Positions 9,017 through 17,595 of a stretch of DNA of 64,000 bases are shown here, in pieces. Position 1 is the stretch's first letter. Each line of letters begins with the position of its first letter. This DNA comes from Planctomycetaceae bacterium (GTDB taxonomy: Bacteria; Planctomycetota; Planctomycetia; Pirellulales; Pirellulaceae), in NCBI GenBank assembly GCA_020638995.1, contig JACKHM010000005.1, forward strand, positions 186,001 through 250,000, written 5' to 3'. A model generated the notes under the pieces. The model ran no database searches, was not told the origin of the DNA, and saw only the letters and a list, made by a program, of their open reading frames with translations. The position numbers and the translations under genes were made by a program.

Positions 9017-10153
9017 ATGAAACCGAGACCCAAAAGCGACGACGACGATGGCGGCGGACTCGATTCGCTGTTGGATACAATGACCAACGTGGTGGGAATT
9101 CTGGTGATGGTTCTCATCGCGACACAGTTGGGTGTTAAAGATGCCGTTAGCCGAATTGCAGATTCGGATATCGTCGATCCGGCGATGGTCGAGGCAGCGC
9201 GGGAAAAGTTGCTGTTAACGAAAGAGCAACGAGATGTGGTCGCAACACAACTCAGTGATCTGAAACCGGTTGATGATAGCGCGATTCAAGTTCAGCTTGC
9301 TGATCTCCGCCGAAAGCTCGATGAAACAAAGACGAATCTTGATCAAGAGAAAGCCATTGCCAATCAATTCGCTCTGAAGATTGAGGAGGATACAAAAAAG
9401 GCCAGCGAAGCAAAAAAGAAGATCGAGCAGATGGCCGATGCGGACGCCAAACGCGATGCTCTGAATGCGGAATTGGTCAAGGCTCTGGACGAAGAAGCGA
9501 AACTCAAGGCCATGCTTGACGATACTCCCGTTCAAGAAGTGCCTCCGCCAAAGGTGGTTACGCTTCCCGACCCCCGCCCGGCTCCGGAGGGAGCACGCGA
9601 GGTCACCTTTCTCTGTGCAAATAATCGCGTCTATCCAATTGCTGCAGATGATTGGCGCGACACGATTCGCAAGAAGGCGGAGTTTATCGTGGGCGCTCGG
9701 CGATTGGACGGAGGGCCTGCCGTGGGCGTAAATGAAGAAGCCTTTATGAAGGAGTTTAAGAAAGCGAACCGCCGCTTAACCGATGACTTCTTTGAGGTGG
9801 AACTGTACGCATCAGGGATCTATCCAAGATTGAAATTCATCCCGAAAGAGAGCGAAGGAGCTACTGAAGAAGAGGTACTGAAACCTCGTTCGCGTTTTCA
9901 AAAGATGCTATTTGTTTTGGACAAAAGTAAGTACTACGCCCGGTTTATCGTCCTGCCCGATAGTTATGAAGTCTATCTCGCGGCGCGCGCGATGTCGGAT
10001 CAAGCCGGCCTGCTCTCTGGCTGGGATCCGCAAGGAGAAGGCTGGCAGTACACAACGCACCTTGGCGGATCGATCCTTTTTGGTCCCAAGCCTCCGCCTG
10101 ATCCCAACGCGAAGCCTGCACCGCCTGCGAAACCGGCTAATGTCATAGACTGA
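9017..10153 (+). CDS. ExbD-like coiled-coil membrane protein with conserved membrane Asp
   Basis: A 378-residue protein, 15 bases after the previous gene. The N-terminus is acidic (residues 8-11 are Asp), then Ser-Leu-Leu-Asp20-Thr begins the only membrane helix (MTNVVGILVMVLIATQLG). This matches the ExbD/TolR layout, where an Asp at this spot takes part in proton movement. A coiled coil spans about residues 60-175. A C-terminal domain of about 180 residues follows, with a strand-helix pattern (KYYARFIVLPDSYEVYLAARAM) like the ExbD periplasmic fold, then a Pro-rich tail. With the channel protein and its Ser-carrying paralogue it forms a likely motor complex. What it drives across the envelope is unknown. 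Calling it ExbD-like rests on topology and motif, not on clear overall similarity. Confidence 0.75.
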   Translation: MKPRPKSDDDDGGGLDSLLDTMTNVVGILVMVLIATQLGVKDAVSRIADSDIVDPAMVEAAREKLLLTKEQRDVVATQLSDLKPVDDSAIQVQLADLRRKLDETKTNLDQEKAIANQFALKIEEDTKKASEAKKKIEQMADADAKRDALNAELVKALDEEAKLKAMLDDTPVQEVPPPKVVTLPDPRPAPEGAREVTFLCANNRVYPIAADDWRDTIRKKAEFIVGARRLDGGPAVGVNEEAFMKEFKKANRRLTDDFFEVELYASGIYPRLKFIPKESEGATEEEVLKPRSRFQKMLFVLDKSKYYARFIVLPDSYEVYLAARAMSDQAGLLSGWDPQGEGWQYTTHLGGSILFGPKPPPDPNAKPAPPAKPANVID

Positions 10154-10491
10154 GCGCAGTGGAGTCTTGCGCATGGGCTGAAACGGCGGGTGTGAATGTT
10201 CGGCGATTGAGCATCACGCTCCCAGAGAGTCGAGTTCGGGTGGCCAGCTTCGTCATCTCTCCCGCCGGTCGGTGCAACGCCGTCACATGCATCTTGGATT
10301 CTTTTGCTGTAGGACTTAACGCGTGCTGTCTCGGCGATGGCGAGAGGCATCACATTTTCGGTGGGCAATTCGGATGCTCGGGGTTTCCCAAGGCTGAATC
10401 GCCTTGGACGCATTGCCTGTTCCAGCTATCATGCACACGCCTCCACGGACTAACACGAAAACCCGCTAGCAATACTAGAGACGGACCTGCA
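10154..10491 (+). other. 338-base gap before fumC with a perfect hairpin
   Basis: The frame of fumC is open through this stretch, but it does not read like protein and no start upstream of 10492 has support. CCAAGGC-N6-GCCTTGG at 10388-10407 is a perfect 7-bp stem about 85 bases before fumC, without a T-run. ATCACGCTCC at about 10214 matches part of the REP-like unit. I see nothing else. Confidence 0.4.
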
Positions 10492-11916
10492 ATGAGTGAA
10501 CTACGAACCGAACGCGACTCGATGGGTGAAGTACAAGTACCAGCCAAGGCGTACTATGGCGCCCAAACACAGCGTGCTGTTGAGAATTTTCCGATCTCTG
10601 GTTGGGGCCTGCCACCAGATCTCGTGCATGCTCTTGGCTTGGTGAAGTACGCATGCGGAGTCGCAAATCGTGATCTGGGAAAGCTGACTGGGACCGGCAA
10701 GAGGCCGTTGAATGATGGGCAAGTTGAGGCGATGCTCGCTGCATGCCGAGAAGTTGCGGAAGGCAAGCTGGACGGCGAATTCCCGATTGACGTATTCCAA
10801 ACGGGCTCGGGCACGTCGAGCAATATGAACACAAATGAGGTGATCTCGAACCGAGCCATCGAGATCACCGGTGGAGATCGCTTTCAGGCTGAGAAGCCGA
10901 TTCATCCCAACGATCACGTCAACATGGGACAAAGCACAAACGATATTTTTCCGACCGCGATTCACGTTGCGACGGCTTGTAAGATCAAGAACGACCTGGT
11001 GCCGGCCCTGCAGCGATTGGCGGACGTTTTGGCGCAAAAAGCAAAGGAGTGGGATCGAGTCATCAAGATCGGTCGCACGCACCTTGCAGACGCGACGCCT
11101 TTACGGTTGGGCCAGGAAATTGGCGGCTTTGCTCGGCAATTGCAATTATCAATTGCACGTGCAGAACGCGGGCTGGAAGCCGTGCTGGAATTGCCAGCCG
11201 GCGGTACTGCCGTTGGGACTGGAATTAACACGCATCCCGAGTTTGGCAAGCGAGTCGCCGAGTGCCTGGCCCGTGAAGCGGGAATTGCTTTTGTCGAGGC
11301 GGAGAATCATTTCGAGGCCAATGCACAACGAGATGGTCTCGTCGAATGTCATGGCCAACTCAAGACCATCGCTTCTACGTTGTTCAACGTCGCAAACAAC
11401 ATCCGCTGGCTGAGCGCCGGGCCGCGTTGCGGTTTTTACGAAGTCAAGCTACCGGATCGACAGCCCGGCAGTTCAATTATGCCAGGCAAAGTTAACCCGG
11501 TCATGTGTGAAAGCATGATGCAAGTGACGGCTCGCGTTATGGGGAATGATCAAGCGATTGGAGTTGCTGGGGCGAGCGGCGGGCAGTTTCAGTTGAACAT
11601 TATGATGCCAATGATGGGGCACACGGTGCTGGAGAGCATTCACCTGTTGGCTTCTTGTACGCGTGCATTCGTTGACTTCTGTGCCGAGGGTATGGAAGCC
11701 AACGAACAGGCCTGCGAAGCGGCTGTCGAGAAAAGCCTGTCGATGGTTACCAGTTTGAACCCGCATATTGGCTACGAGAAAGCTGCTGCGTTGGCAAAGA
11801 AAGCTTTCAAAGAAGGCAAGACGATTCGCGAGTTATGCCGCGAGGAAGGCGTGCTCCCTGAACAGACTCTCAACGAGGCGCTGGACCCGATGAGTATGAC
11901 CGAACCGCAGCCTTAG
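10492..11916 (+). CDS. fumC: Fumarate hydratase class II
   Basis: Interconverts fumarate and malate in the citric acid cycle, in the cytoplasm. The product from ATG 10492 is 474 residues, the usual class II length, beginning MSELRTERDSMGEVQVPAKAYYGAQTQRA as in FumC. The family signature GSSIMPGKVNPVM lies at about residues 326-338, with the catalytic-loop serine. TGSGTSSNMNTNEVISNRA and the HPNDHVNMGQSTND substrate-binding region are intact. Aspartase and argininosuccinate lyase share the fold, but the N-terminus and the signature context favour fumarase. It stands alone, with no citric-acid-cycle neighbours. Confidence 0.96.
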   Translation: MSELRTERDSMGEVQVPAKAYYGAQTQRAVENFPISGWGLPPDLVHALGLVKYACGVANRDLGKLTGTGKRPLNDGQVEAMLAACREVAEGKLDGEFPIDVFQTGSGTSSNMNTNEVISNRAIEITGGDRFQAEKPIHPNDHVNMGQSTNDIFPTAIHVATACKIKNDLVPALQRLADVLAQKAKEWDRVIKIGRTHLADATPLRLGQEIGGFARQLQLSIARAERGLEAVLELPAGGTAVGTGINTHPEFGKRVAECLAREAGIAFVEAENHFEANAQRDGLVECHGQLKTIASTLFNVANNIRWLSAGPRCGFYEVKLPDRQPGSSIMPGKVNPVMCESMMQVTARVMGNDQAIGVAGASGGQFQLNIMMPMMGHTVLESIHLLASCTRAFVDFCAEGMEANEQACEAAVEKSLSMVTSLNPHIGYEKAAALAKKAFKEGKTIRELCREEGVLPEQTLNEALDPMSMTEPQP

Positions 11917-12011
11917 AATTAGACGACCAAACCTCGATGTCCAGAAACCAAGCCGGAGTGCAGGTCGCTGGATGTTGAAGCTTCGATTTCATCGATCACG
12001 GAGGATCAGCC

Positions 12012-13115
12012 ATGAGATGTTTCACCTATTGGTTCAGTGTCGTTATCGCAGTCGCTGCGGTGGCTCCGAGCATTAGCATCGGCCAACAAGAAACGTCGAA
12101 TTTGCTGACCTCGGCGTATCAAAAGACGCAGACTGCCAAAACCGTTGCTGACTATACCGCAGTCATCGACTTGTGTCAGCAAGCCGAAGGCTCGGACCTG
12201 TCAACGGGGCAAGCAACGTATGTGCGGCAACTTGCTTCTTGGGCGTACAATCGCCGAGGCGAGTCGTACGTTGATCAGGCTGCGACGGCTTTAGAGAGCG
12301 GTGACAAGTCGCGAGCGGCCGAATTGGATGCGAAGGCGTTGGCAGACTTCGAGAAGTCGGTTGAGAACGACGAAACGCGTTGGAAAGCGATCCACAATCG
12401 TGGCGTGAGCTACGCCTTAGCGGGTAAATATGAAAAGTCGATCGCGGACTTCTCGCGAGTTGTTGAACTTCGTTCGGACTATCCTAACGGCTGGTTCAAT
12501 CGGGCGGAGATTCGCTATGAACTCGGTCACTTCGAGCAGGCAATCTCTGATTACACCAAGACTCTGGAGTTGAATCCCAATGACTTCGGAGCCTTCACGA
12601 GTCGTGGACATGCGTACTTTCGCCTCCGAAAGTTCAATGAGGCGTTGGAAGACTATACGATGGCAATAGAATTGGACGAAGACAACGCCGAGGCTTACGC
12701 CAACCGCGGGGACGCTTTTCAGAAGCTTGAGCGATGGAATGAGGCGGCCGCCGACTTTCGGAAAGCCGTGGAGCTCGCCCCGGAACTCCCGCGGGCCTAT
12801 GCCAGTGCGGCGTGGTTAATGGCCACTTGCCCAGACGAGCAGTTTCGCGATGCCGAACTGGGCCTCCAGGCTGCCAAACGAGCGATTGAGCTGGGTGGCG
12901 TGGACAACTTTGAGTTATTGGATACCCTGGCTGCGGCGCAGGCCAATTCAAATCGCTTTGACGAGGCCATCGCATCGGTCTCAAAAGCGATGGAGTTAGC
13001 TCCCGCGGAGGCTCACCGCCCGATAGCCCAACGCCTTGAGCTGTACAACAGCCGACGAGCCTATCGCCAGCCTCATGCACAAACGGCAAACCTGGAGTCC
13101 GCGGAACGCCGCTAG
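12012..13115 (+). CDS. Exported TPR-repeat protein
   Basis: A 367-residue protein with GGAGGA about 6 bases before its ATG. The N-terminus is a signal peptide (WFSVVIAVAAVAPSISIGQQ). From about residue 115 to 250 there are at least four TPR units with the 34-residue period: WKAIHNRGVSYALAGKYEKSIADF, PNGWFNRAEIRYELGHFEQAI, FGAFTSRGHAYFRLRKFNEAL and AEAYANRGDAFQKLERWNEAA. Two more helical pairs follow toward the C-terminus. TPR proteins act as binding scaffolds, and the ligand here is unknown. It stands between fumC and fusA with no clear operon partner. Confidence 0.85.
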   Translation: MRCFTYWFSVVIAVAAVAPSISIGQQETSNLLTSAYQKTQTAKTVADYTAVIDLCQQAEGSDLSTGQATYVRQLASWAYNRRGESYVDQAATALESGDKSRAAELDAKALADFEKSVENDETRWKAIHNRGVSYALAGKYEKSIADFSRVVELRSDYPNGWFNRAEIRYELGHFEQAISDYTKTLELNPNDFGAFTSRGHAYFRLRKFNEALEDYTMAIELDEDNAEAYANRGDAFQKLERWNEAAADFRKAVELAPELPRAYASAAWLMATCPDEQFRDAELGLQAAKRAIELGGVDNFELLDTLAAAQANSNRFDEAIASVSKAMELAPAEAHRPIAQRLELYNSRRAYRQPHAQTANLESAERR

Positions 13116-13521
13116 CTTTTGACGGTTGGTGACCTGAACGATCAGGCAAATATTTCTCGAAATTTCGTCCTGGGTAGGCCAAACGGGTTAATTTAGCCTT
13201 TCCGGTTCGACGATTACGTGTAAGATTAGCGTTTAGCATTGGTGAAATGTGGCCACTCGGGCAACAGTTCATCGGAGCAAGAGCCCCCCGAAAGCGACGT
13301 CCCAAGTCGCTGTACCCTTACGATTTAAGCAGATTTTGAGCTCTTTGCGGCACCCTTAGCGATCCTGGTGCGGTTTTGGGCGACAATTACTGCGGTCGGG
13401 TCGCCCAGGCCAAGCGGTCAACGCAACTGGCAGAACCGCGAATCGTAAGACAAAGAAAGTGTATCGCTGTGGGACACGTACGTTCCATCAGAACCTGCAA
13501 TTAGCTTGTGGTGACCAGAAG
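13116..13521 (+). other. fusA leader with two inverted repeats
   Basis: There is no gene in this 406-base gap. Two perfect stems are seen: AGCGAC-N7-GTCGCT at 13293-13311 and TGGGCGAC-N15-GTCGCCCA at 13377-13407. A TAAGAT hexamer at 13221 could be a -10 element, without a convincing -35. These could form a structured leader for fusA, though the spacing from the gene (over 110 bases) makes this uncertain. Confidence 0.35.
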
Positions 13522-15612
13522 ATGAAACTCGAAAAACTACGAAACATCGGAATTTCCGCTCACATCGACTCGGGTAAAACGACCCTGAGCGAACGCATCC
13601 TTTTCTACACAGGACGCATCCACAAAATTGAAGAGGTCAAAGGCGGTGGTGCCGGAGCGACGATGGACCACATGGAGCTGGAAAAGGAGCGTGGCATAAC
13701 GATCACCAGCGCCGCAACTTCCGTCGAGTGGAAGGGGCACCCGATCAACTTGATCGACACACCGGGTCACGTGGACTTTACGGTAGAAGTCGAACGCAGT
13801 TTGCGAGTTTTGGATGGTGCGGTCTTGGTGTTGTGTGCTGTTGGCGGTGTCCAGTCGCAGTCCATGACTGTTGATCGTCAGATGAAGCGATATCATGTGC
13901 CCCGGTTGGCGTTCATCAACAAGATGGATCGCACGGGTGCCGACCCGTTACGGGTGTGCGAGCAGATGCGTGCCAAGCTCGGTTGCGACACGATTCTCAT
14001 GCAGTTGCCAATGGGAGCTGGAGAGACGTTTAATGGCGTTATCGACCTCGTGCAAATGAAAGCAATTCGCTTCAGCGGCAATGAAGGCGAAATCGTTACT
14101 TATGAAGAAATCCCAGCAGATTATCAGGATCAGGCTGTCGAAGCACGGGGAGCGATGCTGGAACAGCTCGCCATGTACAGCGACGAAATGATGGAACTGT
14201 TGCTGTCGGAGGAAGAGATCCCCGAGAATCTCATTCACGACGTGCTGGAGCACGCGGTACAAGAGCAGGAAGCAACTCCAGTCTACCTCGGGACGGCGTT
14301 CCGAAATCAGGGTGTTCAGCCACTGCTGGACGCGGTGATACGATACTTGCCATCGCCGTTGGATCGAGAGATCAAGGCCAGCAAGATCGAAAACCCGGAA
14401 GAGAAAGTTGAGCTTTCGCCAGATCCCAGCAAGACCTTTGTTGGTATGGCCTTCAAGATTGTTGAGGATCCTTACGGGCAACTCACCTTCATGCGGATTT
14501 ATCAAGGATCCATCGAGAAGGGCAGCATGTACTTCAACCAACGGACCGGCAAGAAGGATCGCTTCAGTCGCATCGTTCGAATGCACTCCGATAAACGCGA
14601 AGAAATCGACGCCGCGTCCGCCGGTGACATTGTCGCGGTGATGGGAATCGATTGTGCAAGTGGTGATACCTATGCTGCGGAGAGTAACTACTGCTCGTTG
14701 GAGAGTATTTTTGTCCCCGAGCCGGTGCTTAAGGTCGCGATTAATCCGCTCAGTCGTAGCGATGGCGACAAGCTTGCCAAAGCACTTCAGCGATTCCGAA
14801 AGGAAGATCCTACGTTCCGCGTCACTTCCGATCCCGAAACAAACGAAGTGCTCATCGCGGGGATGGGAGAACTGCATTTGGACATCTACGTCGAACGAAT
14901 TCGGCGTGAGTACGGCGTGGGCTGCGAAGTTAGCGCTCCGCGCGTGAGCTACCGAGAAGCTCCGACACAGGTCGTCGAATTTGACTACAAGCACAAAAAA
15001 CAGACCGGTGGTTCAGGGCAATACGCTCATATTAAGGGCCAGTTGGAGCCGTTGCCCGAGGACTCGACCGAGAACTTTGTGTTCGAGGAGAAAATCGTCG
15101 GTGGGCGGATTCCGAAACAGTACATTCCGTCGATCGAGAAAGGGTTTCGCGAGTCGCTCGACAAGGGCCCTGTCGCAGATTTCCCCGTTGTGCTCGTGAA
15201 GATGCTTGTGGTTGACGGTTCTTACCACGAAGTGGATAGCTCGGACCGCGCGTTTCAGACGGCGGCCCGCGGTTGTTTCCGCGAGACCTTTCAGAAATCC
15301 AAGCCAGCGTTGCTCGAACCGATCATGAATTTCGAGATCGAGGCACCCGAGTCTTATCAAGGGTCAATCGTCGGCGATCTGACGTCGCGCCGTGGCATCG
15401 TTACTTCGACGGATATCCGCGATGGCGTTTCGCGAATTACGGCCGAGGTTCCACTTGCTGAAACCTTTGGCTATGCGACCGACTTGCGGAGTATGACGCA
15501 AGGCCAGGGTGTGTTCTCGATGGAGTTGGCGTGCTATCGTCAAACGCCAAAGAACATTCAGGACGAGATCGTGGCGGAACGGAAGCAGGCGCAACTGGTT
15601 GGCGCCAAGTAA
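13522..15612 (+). CDS. fusA: Translation elongation factor G
   Basis: Ribosomal translocase GTPase. I take ATG 13522 (MKLEKLRNIGISAHIDSGKTT) over a GTG at 13459 because EF-G proteins begin a few residues before this strand; the product is 696 residues. The GTPase motifs are G1 AHIDSGKTT, G3 DTPGH and G4 NKMD; domain IV and the C-terminal domains are complete (SYREAPTQ, GSGQYAH). The Ser in HIDSGKTT, where most bacterial EF-Gs have Ala, is shared with mitochondrial EF-G1 and with the spirochaete/planctomycete/delta-proteobacterial EF-G class; planctomycetes often carry more than one EF-G. It is not in a str operon: no rpsL, rpsG or tuf adjoin. It converges on the GTPase gene, 7 bases away. Confidence 0.95.
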   Translation: MKLEKLRNIGISAHIDSGKTTLSERILFYTGRIHKIEEVKGGGAGATMDHMELEKERGITITSAATSVEWKGHPINLIDTPGHVDFTVEVERSLRVLDGAVLVLCAVGGVQSQSMTVDRQMKRYHVPRLAFINKMDRTGADPLRVCEQMRAKLGCDTILMQLPMGAGETFNGVIDLVQMKAIRFSGNEGEIVTYEEIPADYQDQAVEARGAMLEQLAMYSDEMMELLLSEEEIPENLIHDVLEHAVQEQEATPVYLGTAFRNQGVQPLLDAVIRYLPSPLDREIKASKIENPEEKVELSPDPSKTFVGMAFKIVEDPYGQLTFMRIYQGSIEKGSMYFNQRTGKKDRFSRIVRMHSDKREEIDAASAGDIVAVMGIDCASGDTYAAESNYCSLESIFVPEPVLKVAINPLSRSDGDKLAKALQRFRKEDPTFRVTSDPETNEVLIAGMGELHLDIYVERIRREYGVGCEVSAPRVSYREAPTQVVEFDYKHKKQTGGSGQYAHIKGQLEPLPEDSTENFVFEEKIVGGRIPKQYIPSIEKGFRESLDKGPVADFPVVLVKMLVVDGSYHEVDSSDRAFQTAARGCFRETFQKSKPALLEPIMNFEIEAPESYQGSIVGDLTSRRGIVTSTDIRDGVSRITAEVPLAETFGYATDLRSMTQGQGVFSMELACYRQTPKNIQDEIVAERKQAQLVGAK

Positions 15613-15614
15613 CC

Positions 15615-15642
15615 GGCTGCTAACGCAGTTGTTTTAGCAGCC
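15615..15642. terminator. Hairpin between convergent fusA and GTPase genes
   Basis: GGCTGCT-N14-AGCAGCC is a perfect 7-bp stem starting two bases after the fusA stop and covering the last codons of the minus-strand GTPase gene. Neither side has a T-run, so it would be an atypical, possibly bidirectional, terminator or a transcript-end stabiliser. Confidence 0.35.
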
Positions 15643-16525
15643 AAGTGACCGGCTCGCAAATCCCGCGAGGCTCGATGCGAAGAGGTAGTGACATTGGTGC
15701 GCCGTCGACTTCCAAATTGAGTGTGGCGCCGGCGACGGACACCCCAAAGAACTCACTGCGTTTGAGTGTCGCGACCGCACGGCGATACAAACCGGGAACG
15801 TGAGTTTCCGCGTACGACCGGGGAGCTTCGAAGCATGCCTGTGACTGGTCTGACTTCGTGAACACAAAGGCAATCGGTTTGTTGGCCCATGCCTCGCGTC
15901 GTTTACCGCCAAACTCCCCGAGGTAGCTGAGCGCCTTCATTGCGAAGAAGTCGGGCACGGGATCGCCTTGTTCGATTCGTTGTGTATCCAAAAGAATGAT
16001 TGCCCCCGAACATTTCTTAAGGTACGCACGAGTGATCGGCGAAGCTTGGTGGTCCAGTTCGCGTTCCATTGCGGCACCGGACATATCCGGGAATATCAAC
16101 TCTCTCTGACGACGGCTACTCGGTTCTGTGATACTTAGATGATTCCAGTGCCAGTTTTCTGCCTCCTCGGATGTGTGTGGGGGGAATTGTTGACTGGTGA
16201 GTGTCGCAATCACACGCTGTTGAAGCATTACCGAGAAAGCGCCACGTGAGATCGCTTGGCACGATTCCGATTGACGCGAAAGCGTGTCGCAAAGCATGCC
16301 GAGATAAGAAGTTTTACCGGCGTCGCGAGGTCCCAGGATTGCTATCATGTCGGAGGATTTTGCGAGTTTGTCGGTAACCTGATAGCGCAGGGCCAGTGGT
16401 GCGTAACAGTGGCGGCACCGCTCGGCGTCGTGCCGATTACCTCCATCACAGACGAAGCACGGCACTTCCACCGCGTAGTGCGCTAGCTCGTAGGAATCTA
16501 GTTGTGCGCTTACCAGTCGACTCAT
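15620..16525 (-). CDS. Zinc-ribbon TRAFAC-type GTPase (double-GTPase-like)
   Basis: The start is ATG 16525, overlapping the upstream stop as ATGA; the longer frame reads into the neighbour. The product is 301 residues. A zinc ribbon comes first (CFVCDGG, then CRHC, at about residues 23-39). The P-loop G-P-R-D-A-G-K-T-S follows, with a G3-like FPDMSG, the hydrophobic strand GAIILLDTQ, and the G4 motif FTKSD. This arrangement resembles the DO-GTPase (double-GTPase) proteins seen in regulatory and conflict-type operons, but I assign the subfamily only tentatively. It is the last gene of a three-gene overlapping operon with an FGE-fold protein and a small acidic protein. The function is unknown; a nucleotide-switched assembly at the membrane or a signalling role are guesses. 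Confidence 0.75.
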   Translation of the reverse strand: MSRLVSAQLDSYELAHYAVEVPCFVCDGGNRHDAERCRHCYAPLALRYQVTDKLAKSSDMIAILGPRDAGKTSYLGMLCDTLSRQSESCQAISRGAFSVMLQQRVIATLTSQQFPPHTSEEAENWHWNHLSITEPSSRRQRELIFPDMSGAAMERELDHQASPITRAYLKKCSGAIILLDTQRIEQGDPVPDFFAMKALSYLGEFGGKRREAWANKPIAFVFTKSDQSQACFEAPRSYAETHVPGLYRRAVATLKRSEFFGVSVAGATLNLEVDGAPMSLPLRIEPRGICEPVTWLLKQLR

Positions 16526-17595
16526 GATGTACTCGTATCGGTTACTAAGGCAATAGACGCGGCAACATCGTGTGCGGCGACCGCGCAACGAAAGCCAATG
16601 TTGTGTCGTCGAGCCAGCGGGCTCTCACCGCTCCGACATTGGCACGTCGCCCGCGATTCGAGATAGCTGTCGAATGCCCCGCCTCGTAGGCTCTTCATGG
16701 GTTCTGAGATCGGAACTAAAACATCTCTATTCCACAGTTGAAGACTAGTGGACGTCCACTCCCACACGTTTCCGATCAATTGCCGCACGCCCGAAACACT
16801 ATCTCCGGCGGCATAGCTCAGGGTCGAGACGGTGTCACCAACTCCGCTAGTCCAAAGATTGGCCATTTCATGCGAGAACGTATCGCCCCAGGGATACTTG
16901 CGTTGTGCGAGCGCTCCATCACTGTCAATCGGAGCACTAGCTGTCCGCACCCACTCGGCGTCGGTCGGCAAACGCATTCCGACCCATCGTGCATAGGCTT
17001 CCGCCTCGAACCAACTGACGCCAACGACCGGGTGGGTCGCCTTTGATTCGGGGTAGCGCCCCTGAGACCAAAACCTTGGGCCGTTCCGGCCAGTTTGATC
17101 AATGAACTCTTTCACGGCGGGCCAAACCGAAGTGTTCCACAGTGACTCCGCCTCGTAGCCTCCGTGATCGACAAAGTGTTGGAACTGCTCGTTTGTGACT
17201 GCCTGACGGTCCAAATACAGCGCGTCAACGTCAAAGAGATCTGTAGATCCAATTGAGTCGGAACTGGCTTCCGTATCGACACGCCATCGATCCAGTCGAA
17301 CGCGACCTGATGGGATAAGACTCGCGTCGCGGCGAAATTGCTCGATGGTCTTTTTTAGCAGCGACGCCTCGATATCTTTTGCAAGTTGAGGGCGGAGCAG
17401 CAGCGCGCACCGATGGCTGTCGATCATCTTGGTTACGAGTTCTGTGCGATCACGTGAAGCGTCGCCAAAGTTGCTCGAAAGCCGAGACGCCGATTCTATG
17501 TTGTACGACGGAGACGCTGCATGCGCCTCTCCTCTAATTCTCCGCCAAAGTAATTGCATCCCCGCTGCCCCTCGCGATGATGTTTGCTTACTCAA
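16522..17595 (-). CDS. FGE-sulfatase-domain protein lacking catalytic cysteines
   Basis: The start is TTG 17595, overlapping the upstream stop (TTGA), and the 3' end overlaps the GTPase start (ATGA). The 357-residue product has an N-terminal region of about 110 residues I do not recognise, then a formylglycine-generating-enzyme fold: LDRQAVTNEQFQHFV, HPVVGVSWFEAEAYARWVGMRLPTDAEW, YPWGD, GNVWEWTS, SLRGGAFDSY and GFRCA. True FGE has two cysteines just after the GG(S/A) strand (pattern C-H-x-S-Y-C); here that segment reads AFDSYLESR, so formylglycine formation is unlikely. Proteins with this fold also act as binding or regulatory modules and as C-type-lectin-like scaffolds. Its tight coupling to the GTPase suggests that they work together. 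Confidence 0.8.
   Translation of the reverse strand: MSKQTSSRGAAGMQLLWRRIRGEAHAASPSYNIESASRLSSNFGDASRDRTELVTKMIDSHRCALLLRPQLAKDIEASLLKKTIEQFRRDASLIPSGRVRLDRWRVDTEASSDSIGSTDLFDVDALYLDRQAVTNEQFQHFVDHGGYEAESLWNTSVWPAVKEFIDQTGRNGPRFWSQGRYPESKATHPVVGVSWFEAEAYARWVGMRLPTDAEWVRTASAPIDSDGALAQRKYPWGDTFSHEMANLWTSGVGDTVSTLSYAAGDSVSGVRQLIGNVWEWTSTSLQLWNRDVLVPISEPMKSLRGGAFDSYLESRATCQCRSGESPLARRHNIGFRCAVAAHDVAASIALVTDTSTS

Noticed and set aside
6397..10153. Zorya-type defence system (ZorA/ZorB motor)
   Set aside because: The channel has a coiled-coil tail, but there is no ZorB-like OmpA/peptidoglycan domain and no ZorC, D or E gene nearby.
10159..10491. N-terminal extension of fumarase
   Set aside because: FumC homologues start at MSELRTERD; the extra 111 codons read as non-coding and contain a hairpin.
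13948..14994. 348-residue open frame on the minus strand
   Set aside because: It lies inside fusA in antisense. The translation shows no domain, and fusA explains the region fully.
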